From Hericium rajendrae (lineage: Eukaryota; Basidiomycota; Agaricomycetes; Russulales; Hericiaceae): a DNA stretch of 64,000 bases. The stretch lies in contig CM065881.1 in assembly GCA_033439255.1 (NCBI GenBank), positions 1,550,001-1,614,000 on the forward strand, read 5' to 3'. Below the pieces are notes generated by a model. That model did no database searches, was not told where the DNA came from, and saw only the letters and a list, made by a program, of their open reading frames with translations. Below, in pieces: positions 23,966 to 36,558 of the stretch (position 1 is the stretch's first letter; the number at the start of each line of letters is the position of its first letter). A program made the translations under genes and the position numbers.

Positions 23966-25084
23966 ATGCCTTCATGGTTGTCTACGTTGGCCTCTATAGG
24001 GATGGCTGTCGGGCCTCCCTTAGTCTATGCTGATCAAGCATACTCCATCATTCGCAAGCGGTCTGTAAACTTGCCACTGCTTGTGTTATGCATTGCCTGA
24101 CCTACATCTCTTCCTTCCTTTGTAGAGACTCGGAAGGGTTTTCTCGTGATATATGCGCAGTGTTGTGGGTGCTCAACTCTATGACGGCATATTCAGTCTG
24201 TTTCTAATGTCTGGAACAAGGCTGTTCGCGAATATAACCCGATGCTTCTTCTGGCTCGGCAAACAGTTTGAATTCGCCCTGTTAATGCAATCGTTGCTCA
24301 TGATCATTGCCCAAGTCAGTAACGTTCCTGGCATTTGCTTGATACTGAACCGAGTGTGAACTAGCTGGCGCTTCTTTATATCTGCATACGATTTCAACCG
24401 AAACACAGCCCTGAACACCTAGGCACTTCCACTCGCCCGCTCTCGTTCTGGCAATGGCGGACGTATTCCCAGTATATTGAGTTTCTGGCTGGCTATATGT
24501 GCGCTGTCAAGGACCATATGACAGATTATGATTGCAACTGATGCATCTTAGCCTGCTTCTCTTCATCCTCGTGCTCATTTTTGGTCGGATGGAGACTTTT
24601 GTCTCGGTACTCGGATTCATAGCCTTGGGATTGGAGAGTACATTGCCGATACCACAACTTCTGAGGTATCTATGATAGTCGTGATTAGTGTGTTGAGTTG
24701 TTGACAGAATTGCCAACAGCAATTACAACCGCAAGACGCTATACGGGTTTCGGATGTCGACTCTTGTTGGTTGGGTTGGAGGCGACAGTTTCAAGTGAGA
24801 CCTGCTATTTTTCTAAACTGTACTTTATCTGAAAATCTTTCAGGACTATATACTTCTTCTTGCAACAGTCTCCATTACAGTTCAGAGTCTGCGCAATATT
24901 TCAACTGTCTATCGACCTCGGTGCGCCTGATTGCACGGTTTTCTGGAGTGATCATGACTGACTCTCATCGTCTGTAGCAATAGTCGTGCAACGCTTTATT
25001 TACGGGATTTTACCACCGCCAGATACAATGGCAGAGGTGGACGAGTTGGAGCGAGCTTTGGCTTTGGAAGAGGATCCTGAGTGA
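23966..25084 (+). CDS. PQ-loop repeat membrane protein (Any1/SLC66A2-like)
   Basis: Multi-exon gene for a seven-helix membrane protein of about 270 residues. First PQ-loop-type repeat: MPSWLSTLASIGMAVGPPLV, YADQAYSIIRKRDSEGFS, then ANITRCFFWLGKQFEFALLM after an intron. Second repeat: FVSVLGFIALGLESTLPIPQ, then NYNRKTLYGFRMSTLVGWVG and GDSFKTIYFFLQQSPLQFRV. The C-terminus is acidic (EVDELERALALEEDPE). The closest families known to me are yeast Any1/Cfs1 and human SLC66A2 (PQLC1), which act in phospholipid asymmetry of Golgi and endosomal membranes by antagonising flippase defects; the sequence supports the family, the function is by analogy. One exon near 24,480-24,600 is assigned with less certainty. 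It lies 317 bp upstream of the clathrin gene. Confidence 0.83.
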
Positions 25085-25401
25085 TAAGTAGTCGAGTTAA
25101 ACCATACTTCGATTGGGCAGATACATGGACGTAAGAAACTAGAGTAGAACGACTTGTTCTTATAATCCAAGAATCTGCAGTGACCTAAAAGCTCGAATGT
25201 CGAGCGTTGTGATTTTGTGAATGATTGGACGCCATGTCCAGTGTCGCTGCGCGGTCCGAGGGTGAGAAGTAAACAAGCCCAAATTGATGTGGTTACCAGT
25301 CCCTGTAGTACGGCCACCACCAGCACCCATTCCTTATTCGCCTCTTTCACGTCCAGGCCTCCCATCGACGACTACTTCTGACATCTCCTCCGGAAGCAAC
25401 C
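25085..25401. promoter_or_regulatory. Clathrin heavy-chain upstream region
   Basis: 317 bp between the PQ-loop stop and the clathrin start. It must hold the clathrin promoter and leader. No TATA box stands out. Confidence 0.3.
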
Positions 25402-28400
25402 ATGGACGCCTCGAAACCCATCGCGTTTTCGGAACACTTGCAGTTGTCTAGTCTCGGTATCCAACCTGCATCCATTTCTTTCCAGGTGCGTGTCTCGCGA
25501 CTGTCATGCTGTCCTCAACCAATGACCGTGCAATGACCCTTTGTAGACATTAACACTCGAGTCTGACCATTTCATATGTATTCGAGAGAAAGTTAATGAA
25601 CAGAACCAAGTCGTCATCATCGACCTTGCAGATGCCAACAATGTCATGCGTAGACCTATTTCCGCCGATTCTGCCATTATGCATCCACAGCAGAAGATCT
25701 TGGCACTGAAAGGTTCGTCGTGTTCATTTCTGTCCCGTAGTTCGTTACCGACCTATTGCCTGCAGCTGGGCGAACACTGCAGGTATTCAATATCGAGACC
25801 AAGCAGAAGGTCAAGTCCCATGTAAACAACGAGGACATCGTCTTTTGGAAGTGGATATCGGACACCGTCCTAGGCCTTGTCACTGATACTGCCGTCTACC
25901 ATTGGAGCATCTCCGACCAGACCTCACCGCCACAGAAGGTTTTCGACCGCCATGCAACCCTAGCTGGTTCTCAGATCATCAACTACCGCATCTCCCCCGA
26001 TGAGAAGTGGATGGTATTGGTTGGCATCTCAGGGAACGCAACCAACCCCTCTGCCTTCAAGGTCAAAGGATCTATGCAATTGTATAGCAAAGAGCGGGGT
26101 GTGAGTCAACCTATCGAGGGACACGCAGCGGCGTTTGCGGAAGTGAAGTTGGACGGTCATCAACATACGACGAAGTTGTTCGCTTTCTCGGTACGGACTG
26201 GCAACGGGGCCAAAGTACGTTGCTCTTATATTTCGTATGTCATTTTATATACTGAGGTCTACTGCAGCTCCATGTCGTGGAGATAGATCACCAGGCACCT
26301 GATCCGCCCTTCACCAAGAAAGCTGTCGATGTATACTTCCCCCCAGAGGCTACCAACGATTTCCCTGTCGCCTTGCAAGTCTCGAAAAAACACGGCGTTG
26401 TTTATCTGGCCACGAAGTACGGGTTCATCCATCTGTATGACCTTGAATCGGGCGCCTGCATTTACATGAACCGAATCTCCGGTGAAACGATCTTCGTCAC
26501 ATCAGAGCATGAGGCGACCAACGGAATTCTTTGTGTCAACAGGAAAGGTCAAGTATTGAGCGTGAGCATCGACGAAGCCACAATTATTCCGTACATCCTC
26601 CAGACCTTAAACAACACGGAATTGGCGTTCAAATTGGCGAGCCGAGCGAATCTGCCTGGTGCCGATGATCTATATGTCCAACAATACCAGCAACTCTTCC
26701 AGAGCGGGCAGTTTGGCGAGGCGGCGAAGGTGGCCGCAAACTCGCCCAGGGTAAGTGCTGCGTTGTGTCTTCCAGACCAATGACCAAATATTGAACTGTG
26801 TGCTCTATCTAGGGCATTCTTCGTACTGCGCAGATTATCGAGTCGTTCAAGACGGCGCCCACGCCTCCCGGAGGATTGTCACCTATCTTGCAGTACTTCG
26901 GTATTCTGCTGGAGAAGGGTGAATTGAACCACTTAGAATCCGTGGAACTGGCGAGGCCCGTCCTGCAGCAGGGAAGGAAGCAGTTGCTAGAAAAATGGCT
27001 GAAGGAGAACAAGGTTCGTGCGGTATTTTATTGTCGGGAGATATATGCTGATTTGTACGCTCACGGCAGCTTACATGTAGCGAGGAGCTCGGGGACATCG
27101 TTCGCCTGCACGACATGACGTTGGCCTTGAGCGTTTATCTGAGAGCCAATGTGCCCAACAAAGTTATTGCTTGCTTCGCCGAGACTGGTCAGACAGACAA
27201 GATTGTCCTCTATGCAAAGAAAGTCGGCTACCAGCCAGACTATGTTGCCCTCCTGCAACATGTTATGCGCACAAACCCTGATAAGGGTGCGGAGTTCGCA
27301 TCACAACTGGCAAACGACGAGTCCGGTGCGCTTATTGACATTGAACGGGTATGTGCATCGTGTTACCTCAAAAATGGCTGTTATCTAAACCTTGTTTCAG
27401 GTCGTCGATATCTTTATGTCCCAGAATATGATCCAACCTGCGACGTCATTCCTTCTCGACGCTTTGAAAGATAACAAGCCAGAGCAGGGTCATCTACAGA
27501 CGCGCTTGCTGGAGATGAACTTGATACATGCTCCTCAAGTCGCCGATGCTATCCTCGGAAACGAGATGTTCTCACACTACGATCGGCCGCGGATCGCAAA
27601 CCTCTGCGAAAAGGCAGGGTTATTGCAACGAGTTCGTGTTTAGCCTTTTTTTTTTAGTTTCTTCTCTGATGGCTTGTGCAGGCACTGGAACATTATGAGG
27701 ACTTGGCAGATATCAAACGTGCGATCGTGCACACCAATGTTCTCGCCCCTGACGTGAGTACTCGCCATATCGTCGTTCTAGTTCTTAAACTCAAATCATC
27801 GTTCGCAGTGGCTTGTCAACTACTTCAGTCGTCTCACAACCGAGCAATCCATGGCGTGCATGCAAGAGATGCTTCGCGTGAATATGCGCCAGAATCTGCA
27901 AGTTGTTGTGCAGATTGCGACAAAGTACTCGGATATTCTCGGAGCGGTGAATCTCATCGACATGTTCGAGTCCTTCAAGAGCTTTGAAGGTAAGTTTACG
28001 TGTAGCTCACAATGCTCATATTCTGATAATAGTTCTAGGTCTTTACTACTATCTCGGATCGGTTGTTAATCTGAGCGAGGACCCAGAAGTCCATTTCAAG
28101 TACATTCAAGCCGCTACTCGTACTGGGCAGATCCGCGAGGTTGAGCGTATTTGTCGTGAAAGTAACTTCTATAATCCGGAGAAGGTCAAGAACTTCCTCA
28201 AGGAAGCCAAGCTTGCCGACCAACTGCCTCTGATCATTGTCTGCGACCGCTTCGACTTCGTTCACGACCTTGTTCTCTATCTGTATCAGAATGGCCTGAC
28301 CAAGTTCATCGAAGTATATGTACAGCGCGTCAATTCCGTCCGAACGCCTCAAGTCATTGGTGGCCTGTTGGATGTCGACTGCGACGAGACCACGATCAAA

Positions 28401-31400
28401 GGTCTCCTGGCTTCGGTGACGGGGAACTTCCCAATTGATGAGCTTGTGCACGAGGTCGAGCAGAGGAATCGACTGAAGCTCATCTTGCCATGGTTAGAAG
28501 CTCGCGTGCAGGCTGGATCTCAAGACCCGGCTGTGTATAATGCTATGGCGAAGATTTTCATCGACAGCAATAACAACCCCGAGCAGTTCTTGAAGGAGAA
28601 CAATGTAAGGTCTCCTGCAATGAATATGTTCTTACTAACGGAATATCATGAAGCTCTATGAACCCTTGGTTGTAGGCAAGTTCTGTGAGGCTCGTGATCC
28701 TTATCTTGCCTACATCGCATATGCGAAGGGATTCTGCGACGACGAACTCATTGCTATTACGAATGACAACTCGATGTTCAAGCAGCAGGCTCGGTACTTG
28801 GTGAAGCGTCGTCAACCAGACCTATGGTCACAGGTCTTGGTGCCTGATAATGTTCATCGCCGGCAACTCATCGACCAGGTAATTTTCCCGGCTTGATTAC
28901 GGATACAGACTCTAAACTTCGCCTTTTGTCAGATTGTGTCCACAGCCATTCCGGAAAGCACTGATCCGGATGATGTTTCCGTCACCGTGAAGGCGTTCTT
29001 GTCTGCTGATCTCCCGATCGAGCTCATCGAGCTATTGGAGAAGATCATCATTGAGCCATCTCCATTCAGCGACAACAAGAACCTGCAAAATCTGCTCCTC
29101 TTGACTGCTATTCGTGCTGATAAGGGCAAGGTTGTCGGTTATATCACGAAGCTACAGAATTATGACGTCGCCGAGATCGCGAAGATTGCTACCGACCATG
29201 GACTGTATGAGGAAGCTCTCACCATCTACAAGAAGTACGAGCAGCATGCAAATGCCATCAACGTCCTCGTTGAATACATCGTCTCTATCGACCGTGGTCT
29301 CGACTATGCGAACAAGGTCAATCGGCCGGAAGTTTGGAGTCGCCTTGCCAAGGCCCAGCTGGACGGTCTGCGTGTGAAAGATTCGATCGGTTTGTTGCTT
29401 GATTATCCTTTCGAGCTCGAGACTCATCCCCGTCATAATCAGACTCGTACATCAAAGCGGCAGATCCTTCGAATTTCGCAGAGGTCATTGAGATCGCCAA
29501 TCACGCGGGCAAGCACGACGACCTTGTTCGTTATCTGCAGATGGCTCGCAAGAGTCTTCGTGAACCGAAAATCGACACAGAGTTGGCCTATGCGTATGCA
29601 AAGACCGACCGTCTTCACGATATGGAGGATTTCCTAGCTATGACAAACGTTGCAGATATCCTGGAAGTTGGCGAAAAGTGTTTCAACGATGAGCTTTACC
29701 AAGCCGCAAAGTTGCTGTTCCAGAGCATCTCAAACTGGGCTCGTCTGGCGACTACTTTGATCTATCTCGGGGAAAATCAAGCTGCAGTTGAGAGTGCGAG
29801 GAAAGCAGGCAATACTCAGTCGGTCTTCGTATCATTTTCTTCCGAATTCGCACTCATTGTCCCGACAGGGTCTGGAAGCAGGTGCATGCTGCTTGCGTAG
29901 AGAGGGCGGAGTTCCGTCTGGTGGGTCCTTACCTGATTTGCAACTCTTGCTGTTCTTACGTTCCCCCCCCTTCCCCCAAATACAGGCTCAAATCTGCGGT
30001 CTCAATATCATTGTCCATGCGGTTAGAATATTTCCGGATAAAACACTCTTCTTGTCTAACAGAAATAATAGGAGGAACTACCTGCCCTCATTCAAAGTTA
30101 TGAGCGTCACGGTTACTTCGAGGAGATATTGTCACTCCTCGAGGCTGGCCTCAGTCTTGAAAGAGCTCATGTGTGTGATCTCCTACATGCAACTATTTCT
30201 AACCTGACGTGTCCTGTAGATGGGAATTTTCACGGAGCTGGCGACCCTTTACAGCAAGTACAAGCCTGAGAAATGTCAGTGTATTAGCCTTCGCATGCTT
30301 CTAAATACTGATTTTCGTCCGCAGTGATGGAGCATCTGAAGCTTTCGTCTCTCGCATCAACATTCCGAAGGTTATCAAAGCTACAGAGAAGGCGCATCTT
30401 TGGCCAGAGCTCGTCCTTCTTTATATCAAGTACGACGAATTCGTGAGTTGTTTTTGTATGGTGCATTTAATGTCTCATATACAACCGAAATTCAGGACAA
30501 TGCGGCTCTGGCGATGATAGAACGTTCTTCTGATGCATGGGACCACAACCAGTTCAAGGACGTTGTTGTACGGGTCGCCAATGTGGAGATGTGAGTGTTT
30601 ATGCCTCCTGTGCTGCATGCAATTTTGACGTGGAAATGTCGGTAGATACTACAAAGCGCTATCATTCTATCTGCAGGAGCAGCCAACGTTGCTGACGGAT
30701 TTACTGTCTGTCTTGATTCCTCGAATTGACCATGCCCGCGTCGTCCGCACATTCCGCCAAATCGATCATCTCCCGCTCATCCGGTCGTATCTAATTGCCG
30801 TGCAGCATGTAAGTTTAAATATTTTAGGGACATCATTTCCCTTGCTCATGGAGAGACACCAGCTCAACATCGAGGCTGTCAATGATGCCTACAATGACTT
30901 GCTGATTGAGGAAGAGGACTATAAGACACTCCGGGATTCCATTGATAGCTTCGATAATTTCGACAGCATAGCGCTGGCAAGGAGATTGGAACGCTCCGAG
31001 CTGTTGGAATTCCGACGCCTAGCTGCTCATCTTTATAAGGTTAGTACGCTCCGGAGTTTTCATCAGCGCACGATCTCAAGTTGTTTGCAGAAATCTTCCC
31101 GATGGGAAGAGTCGATCTCTTTGTCAAAGCAGGATAAGCTATATAAGGATGCGATGGTCACAGCTGCTACTTCCAGCACGACAGAAGTGGCCGAAGAACT
31201 TCTGTCCTATTTCGTGGATATCGGGAACAAGGAATGCTTCGCTGCATTACTGTACATCTGCTTCGACCTCTTGCGTTCCGACATCGTGGAGGAACTATCA
31301 TGGCAACATGGCCTCAACGACTTCTACATGCCATTTAAGATTCAGAACCAACGAACACTTGTAGAAAAGGTAATCGATTATTTGTCCGTGCTGGCCGAAT

Positions 31401-31757
31401 GGTGACTGACGCTTCGGATATGAAGATAAATGCCCTCGAGAAGGAAGTCAAAGAGCGGTCCAAAAAAGAGAGTCAAAAGGAGCAGGCTGAGGCCGAAGCT
31501 CCCATCATCAACCCTGGCGGTTTCGGTGACCGACTTCTCTTGACACAGGGGAATGGGTGAATATCTTTCGGCGTTTGCATGTCCAATACTCACTGACTTC
31601 CGACTTTCATCTCAGTTTTCCAGGACAAGCTCCTCCGCCTATGATGAATGGCACTGGCATGGCCTTCCCACCTGTAAGTATCAGCCATCATCAAGTACTA
31701 ACTATCGTAACCGATCTTTGTCTTCCACAGCAGATGACCGGGTTTACTGCGTTTTGA
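25402..31757 (+). CDS. CHC1: Clathrin heavy chain
   Basis: About 1,680 residues in some twenty exons, the normal length. N-terminal seven-blade propeller: start [20 protein letters not shown], then blocks such as [19 protein letters not shown] and [20 protein letters not shown]. Linker and leg of CHC repeats follow, e.g. [40 protein letters not shown] region, and [20 protein letters not shown]. The proximal segment carries the light-chain binding region, with [20 protein letters not shown] and [19 protein letters not shown]. The trimerisation end reads [20 protein letters not shown] and closes with Met/Gly/Pro-rich [10 protein letters not shown]. It forms coated vesicles at the plasma membrane, Golgi and endosomes. 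Introns are short and canonical, e.g. the one ending at 29,449 that joins KDSI to [10 protein letters not shown]. No frame breaks seen. Confidence 0.97.
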
Positions 31758-32344
31758 TTTCGTTTTGTTTTAACCTCTCTACAAACATGTATACATCGAG
31801 CCACATAATTCCATGTCTTTCGTAATGTCAGTTGAGTGGAGTCTGTATCAGTGTTGTGATAGATTATGAATTCCCTCCAATAGTGCGTGAGTGCATGATC
31901 AGGACTTCAGGGACCGGACAGATAAAAGTAGATGAAGACATGCATGGTGTCTGAAATCGACGTAGTCGCCTCTTATTATCCAGATGGGCTGGCACCATCA
32001 GTCTGAAGGGTCAGCTGCAGTACACATACAGATCGGCGACGATCAATGAATGGATAACTTAGGTCCAAAGGTCTATGAGAGACGAATGAAACTGTTCAGT
32101 GCAACGACTTTGCGCTGCTGCAGTGTTCTTGAACGAATCTATGAGAGACGAATAGCAGTGTTTATGGTAGGTTATCGGGGTATGGTATGCATACAAATGA
32201 TCAGTACAATCTCTTGGTCCGAGTGAGGTCAAATATGGATGGTAAGTAAGGGTATGGATAAATCAACAATGAGAAGCCCAAAGAAAAGGTGCATGTGACA
32301 AATGAACTGGAAAACAATCCACTACGTAGAGATGAACCTTGGGA
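31758..32344. other. Convergent 3' region of clathrin and Rho3 genes
   Basis: 587 bp between two facing stop codons. It holds two 3' untranslated regions. A direct repeat CTATGAGAGACGAAT occurs at 32,071-32,085 and 32,139-32,153; otherwise nothing. Confidence 0.4.
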
Positions 32345-33472
32345 TCATATGACAACACATCCGCTGCTGCCGCTGTATGTCCCTGCGCCTTTGGGGCGTG
32401 TCGTCAGGGATACACGGGCTGCTTCATAGAACACCTCGGTCACACCTCGATTATGCTTCGAACTGCATTCTTTTGCTCATGATTAGACTTGAAAAGGGAT
32501 GAGAAGAAAAAGAAGCTGTTTCACACCAAGATAGCGAGAAGCACGTATGCGACGTGCCACAGACAATCCTTCCTCATATTGTACGGGCTGCATGCCATAT
32601 CGCGCCAGTCTATCCTTTACGGATCGATCGTCTCGCAGGTCACATTTCAAAGCTGCCAACGGTTGAGAGGGAGCTAACGCATTGCGAGAAGAAGTGCTTA
32701 CCAACCAAGACCAGCTGATATAGCAGATACAAGTCAGCCCGAGACCTGCCCTATCTGGGTGTGAAAAAGAACTACCTTGACGCCTGGGCAATACTCAAGG
32801 ATCTCGTCCAGCCACTACAAAAGATGTTAGAAACCAGAACATTGTTTACGAATGAGCAGTCGACCTTTGATTCAACATTTTCCAAAGATGTGGGATTATC
32901 CACCTCGATGTTCGTTGTGAGTATAGATTGGTGAGAAGAGGAGAGGATTATTAGACATACAGAGAAGCAAATCATTACAACATGTGTCTCTGCGTAACTC
33001 AATGATCGAAGCCGGTCAAACTCCTCTTGCCCTGCATGTCCGAGCCAGTCAGACTGATTTATAAGTATAAGGAGGCAAATCATACCAGCAGTGTCCCATA
33101 GACTCAGCTCGATGGGCTGGTCATCGACGTAGAGATCATGCACATAGTTCTCGAAGACCGTCGGTTCACTGAAAGGGCACCAGGTGAACAAGCACGTTCG
33201 GACGGGTGAAGTGTCAACGCACTATACTTGGGTGAAGAACCCTCGTGTGAAGACGTTCAAAAGGGAGGTTTTGCCTGAAAATGGCACGAATGAGATACGA
33301 ACGAAGGCAGAAGCGAGAGGACACAGACCGCATGCACCGTCTCCGCAGACAACCACCTTTCTTTGCAGCTGAAGATGATACTCGTAAGAATGGTAATGGG
33401 GAACATGTGGAGACTTACAGGTCTGGAACGACCAAAGGCTGGTTTCCCGGAAGAGCTGCCGCAAAGTGGCAT
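32345..33472 (-). CDS. RHO3: Rho3-type Rho GTPase
   Basis: About 230 residues, several introns. P-loop: [19 protein letters not shown], with the loop itself split by an intron after ...GAC-G. Switch I effector region: [20 protein letters not shown]. Switch [22 protein letters not shown], with an intron between TAG and QEE. Base-specificity motif [10 protein letters not shown] and C-terminal [18 protein letters not shown]. The protein ends CVVI, a CAAX box for prenylation. The N-terminus ([18 protein letters not shown]) has cysteine near the start, compatible with palmitoylation as in yeast Rho3. RLRSLSY and the FEN effector region fit Rho3 better than Cdc42, Rho1 or Rac. Rho3 directs exocytosis and actin at growing tips. 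Convergent with clathrin, divergent from the CUE-CCCH-Smr gene. Confidence 0.92.
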
Positions 33473-33675
33473 GGTCAGGACGAGGAGTAGAAGGGCGCTC
33501 GGCTGCAAGAGTTAGTGTTTAGTGTTGTTGACGCGTAGCCGATGCTTACATCACGAACCAACGTCCCGCGGCGACGACACGAACGTTGGCAAGCCATCCT
33601 CACCTTGACCGCTGTACATGTACAGATCCCCTCTCCTCCGCGAGAGCATTTCTCTCATTCATTTCACCACCAGCC

Positions 33676-36558
33676 ATGCTGTCGTCTATGCTAGCCATTC
33701 CCCCACCCCGCTCAGAATCCGGTAGCATATCCGACTCCGGCTCTCTCTCAGGTCATGAGCCCTCCTTGGCACCTGCACGCTTTCCCCATACCCGTGCTCA
33801 GCTCTCTGCCATTGCCCGACAGTATAAGCCTGACAGTTACGACAGCGATTTCGAAGGTGACGACTTTAGTCGTACCAGTCCTAGTTTTGTTGCTAGGGTC
33901 GTCAGTCTCCTCGATCAAGAACGCGAGGATGAGCTGAAATCGCTCCTCAAGGACAAGTACGGTGACATTGATGCCGAGACTGTACGTCTACTTTATCTGA
34001 TAGTCTTAGTGTAGTTAATAAACTCTTCGTAGCTGGAGCAGCATGTACTTGATCTCATGCATAAGCATCGGGATGACAGTGCAGGTGTTCCGTTTCTTTT
34101 CCTGACACCAACGCGTCGCCCTATTTCTCGCCCCTCTTCGCGAGCTTCCTCGCACTCTGTTCGTCTGATTCCGAATCGTCCAGACACACCCAACTCGGCC
34201 CCCAGCTCTCCTCTGGCCTATGTTTTTCGCAGACCACACACTCCAGCCACTTCTCCATTGGGCGTCGGCCAGATTCAAACATCCTCATCTTATATGTCCG
34301 GCCCCGGCGGGGAGTCCACTGCTTCTTCCCCTACAGCTTATAGCGTGCCGCACTCACATTCGCAGTATGCTACCAGTCTTCCATCATCACCCCTTTCCTC
34401 GCCTCGTCTTTTGAATGCAAAAGCTCATGAATTCAAGCCCTATCCTCGTCCACTCTCTGCTGCCTCCTCCAATCCTGGTACACTGGCGGGGCTCAGAGCT
34501 CTGACACCCTCTCCTGACCTCTGGGCCCATAGCTCCTCCAGAGCGACCTCTAACCTAGCCATTGCCGCTCCGCTCATCCCAGACCAATCTCTTCTGTCAC
34601 GTTCCAACACGCCCAGTTCGTCCTTACGTGCATCCATCAGTCCTGGCGAGGAGGACGAAGATGATCCTTTCGATCCTTTTTCAACCAAGGGCATCCGGCG
34701 CTCGTTTCATTCCCCTTCTAGTGCCAGTTTTGAACCTTCATGGCTCGCTTCTTCGAGTTCCTCTTCCTCCTTTTCACCAGATGCTGGTGCTGAGCGTATA
34801 ACGGCATCTTTTGGATCTCAGACGTCTCAGGACAGCAACGCGGGTGCAAACTGTGCAGACACGGATGCCAATGACTTGCTTACTGATGGTATGACGCCAT
34901 TTGATGTCCTGTCATCCGTCTTCGGGACTACGCTTGCTCCTTCGGAACTGGAAGAAGCCTTGGCTGCAAATGGATATGATTTTGAGCGCGCTATGGCATG
35001 GCTTGTCGATCGGACGGGCTCGGCCCAATATCATGGACCACCTGTTCAACACGCGAAGCAGCAGAATCTGGGCGGTCGAGTGTCTTTGGTATCTCGGGAT
35101 GGTCATAGTGCTACAGGTCTCGTGCGAGGGGGAGAACCGGATACCAACCAGTCGACGTGGGTCATGCCAGGAATAGTAAATTTGTCAGCGGTCGTCCGGT
35201 CGCAGGTGGGAACAGAGTGTGCAGATACTTCCTAGCTGGAGAGTGTTTACGGGCAGATTGCCGTTTTAGGTAAGCTTGAATGTGCTTCTTGTTAAATGGC
35301 ACACTGAGCTATCTATCTGTTGAAACCAGTCATGACCTTGAGCGTGCTTTATGTCGCTTCTGGTTGCGGGGAACATGTGCAAAACAGGAGAATTGTGAAT
35401 TTCTCCACCATCTTCCTCAAGATGTTGATGTGCCAGGCTTGACTGCCGCGATGTCTCGCGCCGACCTTATGAACTCTCAACCAAGCCTTGACGCGAGTCC
35501 TCCTCTTGATGACTTTCCTACTTTGGACCACTCCAATCCTATCGACGATCAGGGCCGCCGCGGCGGCTACCAAGCTCGAACGTATCATGATCCAGGAAGG
35601 ACCAGATTCGCCACGGCCGTCAAGAAGCCTCCGCCTTCCACAGCATTTCAAACGAGAGACCATGCTACCCTCGCTGCTAGGAGAGAGGCCATGGGCAGCG
35701 CCGCTGACTCTTTGCACCATCGTACCGCAATCGTGGCGCCGAAGCCATCTCCGCGGCTTAAGTTACGTCCTGCTACATTGCTCCCTACGTTGCCGACTGG
35801 CGAATCCGTCAACAGCCTGTACATGGCATACCGATCTCGCGCACTTCAGCTTGGTGCTGCGCGTAATGCATGCTTGTCACGCGCGGCCGATGCTTGGCGA
35901 CGTGGAGATGGGGCTGCCGCTAAGAGATTTAGCCGAGAGGGTCACGACCTGAACACAAAAATGGCTACAGAAATGGCAGAGGCTGCTGCCAAACTTGTGC
36001 AGGAACGCGCGCGGCTCACAGAACAAGCTGTCAAGTTGCGTGACTCCAGCTGGTCCGATGATCCTGGTGACCGGACGAGCAAGGGTCAGAGCTGTGGTGA
36101 AGGATTCGGTGTCGTCCTTGGTGTTGCCCGTATGGATCTTGTCGGAGAAAATGGGAAACTAAGTCCGGAGGAGAGGACCGAAAGCATTCTTGACTTACAT
36201 GGATTGCATTCGAACGAAGCTTCTGAAGTGCTTGAAGAATTCTTACTGGCTGTAGGTCCTTATTATCTGGCCTTGATATGTATTCTCACATATCTTCATT
36301 GCAGTTGGAGCGCGAGCACTTCTACGGGTTGGGTGAGTCCCTTTCTGTACTGGAGAATCTGACAGGATTAGGTATTGACTGGTCGTTCCAGCTTACTTAG
36401 TTGTCGGAGAAGAAAAACATACTGGTACTCAAGATACCAAACGTGGTGCATCGCGTGAGCGTTTAGCAGCTGGCGTCCGAGAATGGTTACATCGATGGGG
36501 TTACCCGTGGAGTGAACGCGATGGAGTGATCTGTGTTGATCCCCTGACGCATTTATGA
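33676..36558 (+). CDS. CUE-CCCH-Smr domain protein
   Basis: About 800 residues. Start MLSSMLAIPPPRSESGSISD. A helical N-terminal block (VARVVSLLDQEREDELKSLL) is followed by a Ser/Pro-rich linker, a CUE-like segment (TPFDVLSSVFGTTLAPSELE, ALAANGYDFERAMAWLVDR), two CCCH fingers (CRYFLAGECLRADCRFSH and CRFWLRGTCAKQENCEFLH), a DUF1771 helix (LYMAYRSRALQLGAARNACL, AAKRFSREGHDLN) and a C-terminal Smr domain (ILDLHGLHSNEASEVLEEFL, YLVVGEEKHTGT, ending CVDPLTHL). The Smr family includes endonucleases acting on mRNA at stalled ribosomes (yeast Cue2); the DLHG motif is intact. The reading frame changes between the CUE part and the first finger; one missing G in the run at 35128-35132 would explain it (see findings). 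Clear introns: 33981-34032, 35270-35328, and one before YLVVGEE. Confidence 0.82.
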
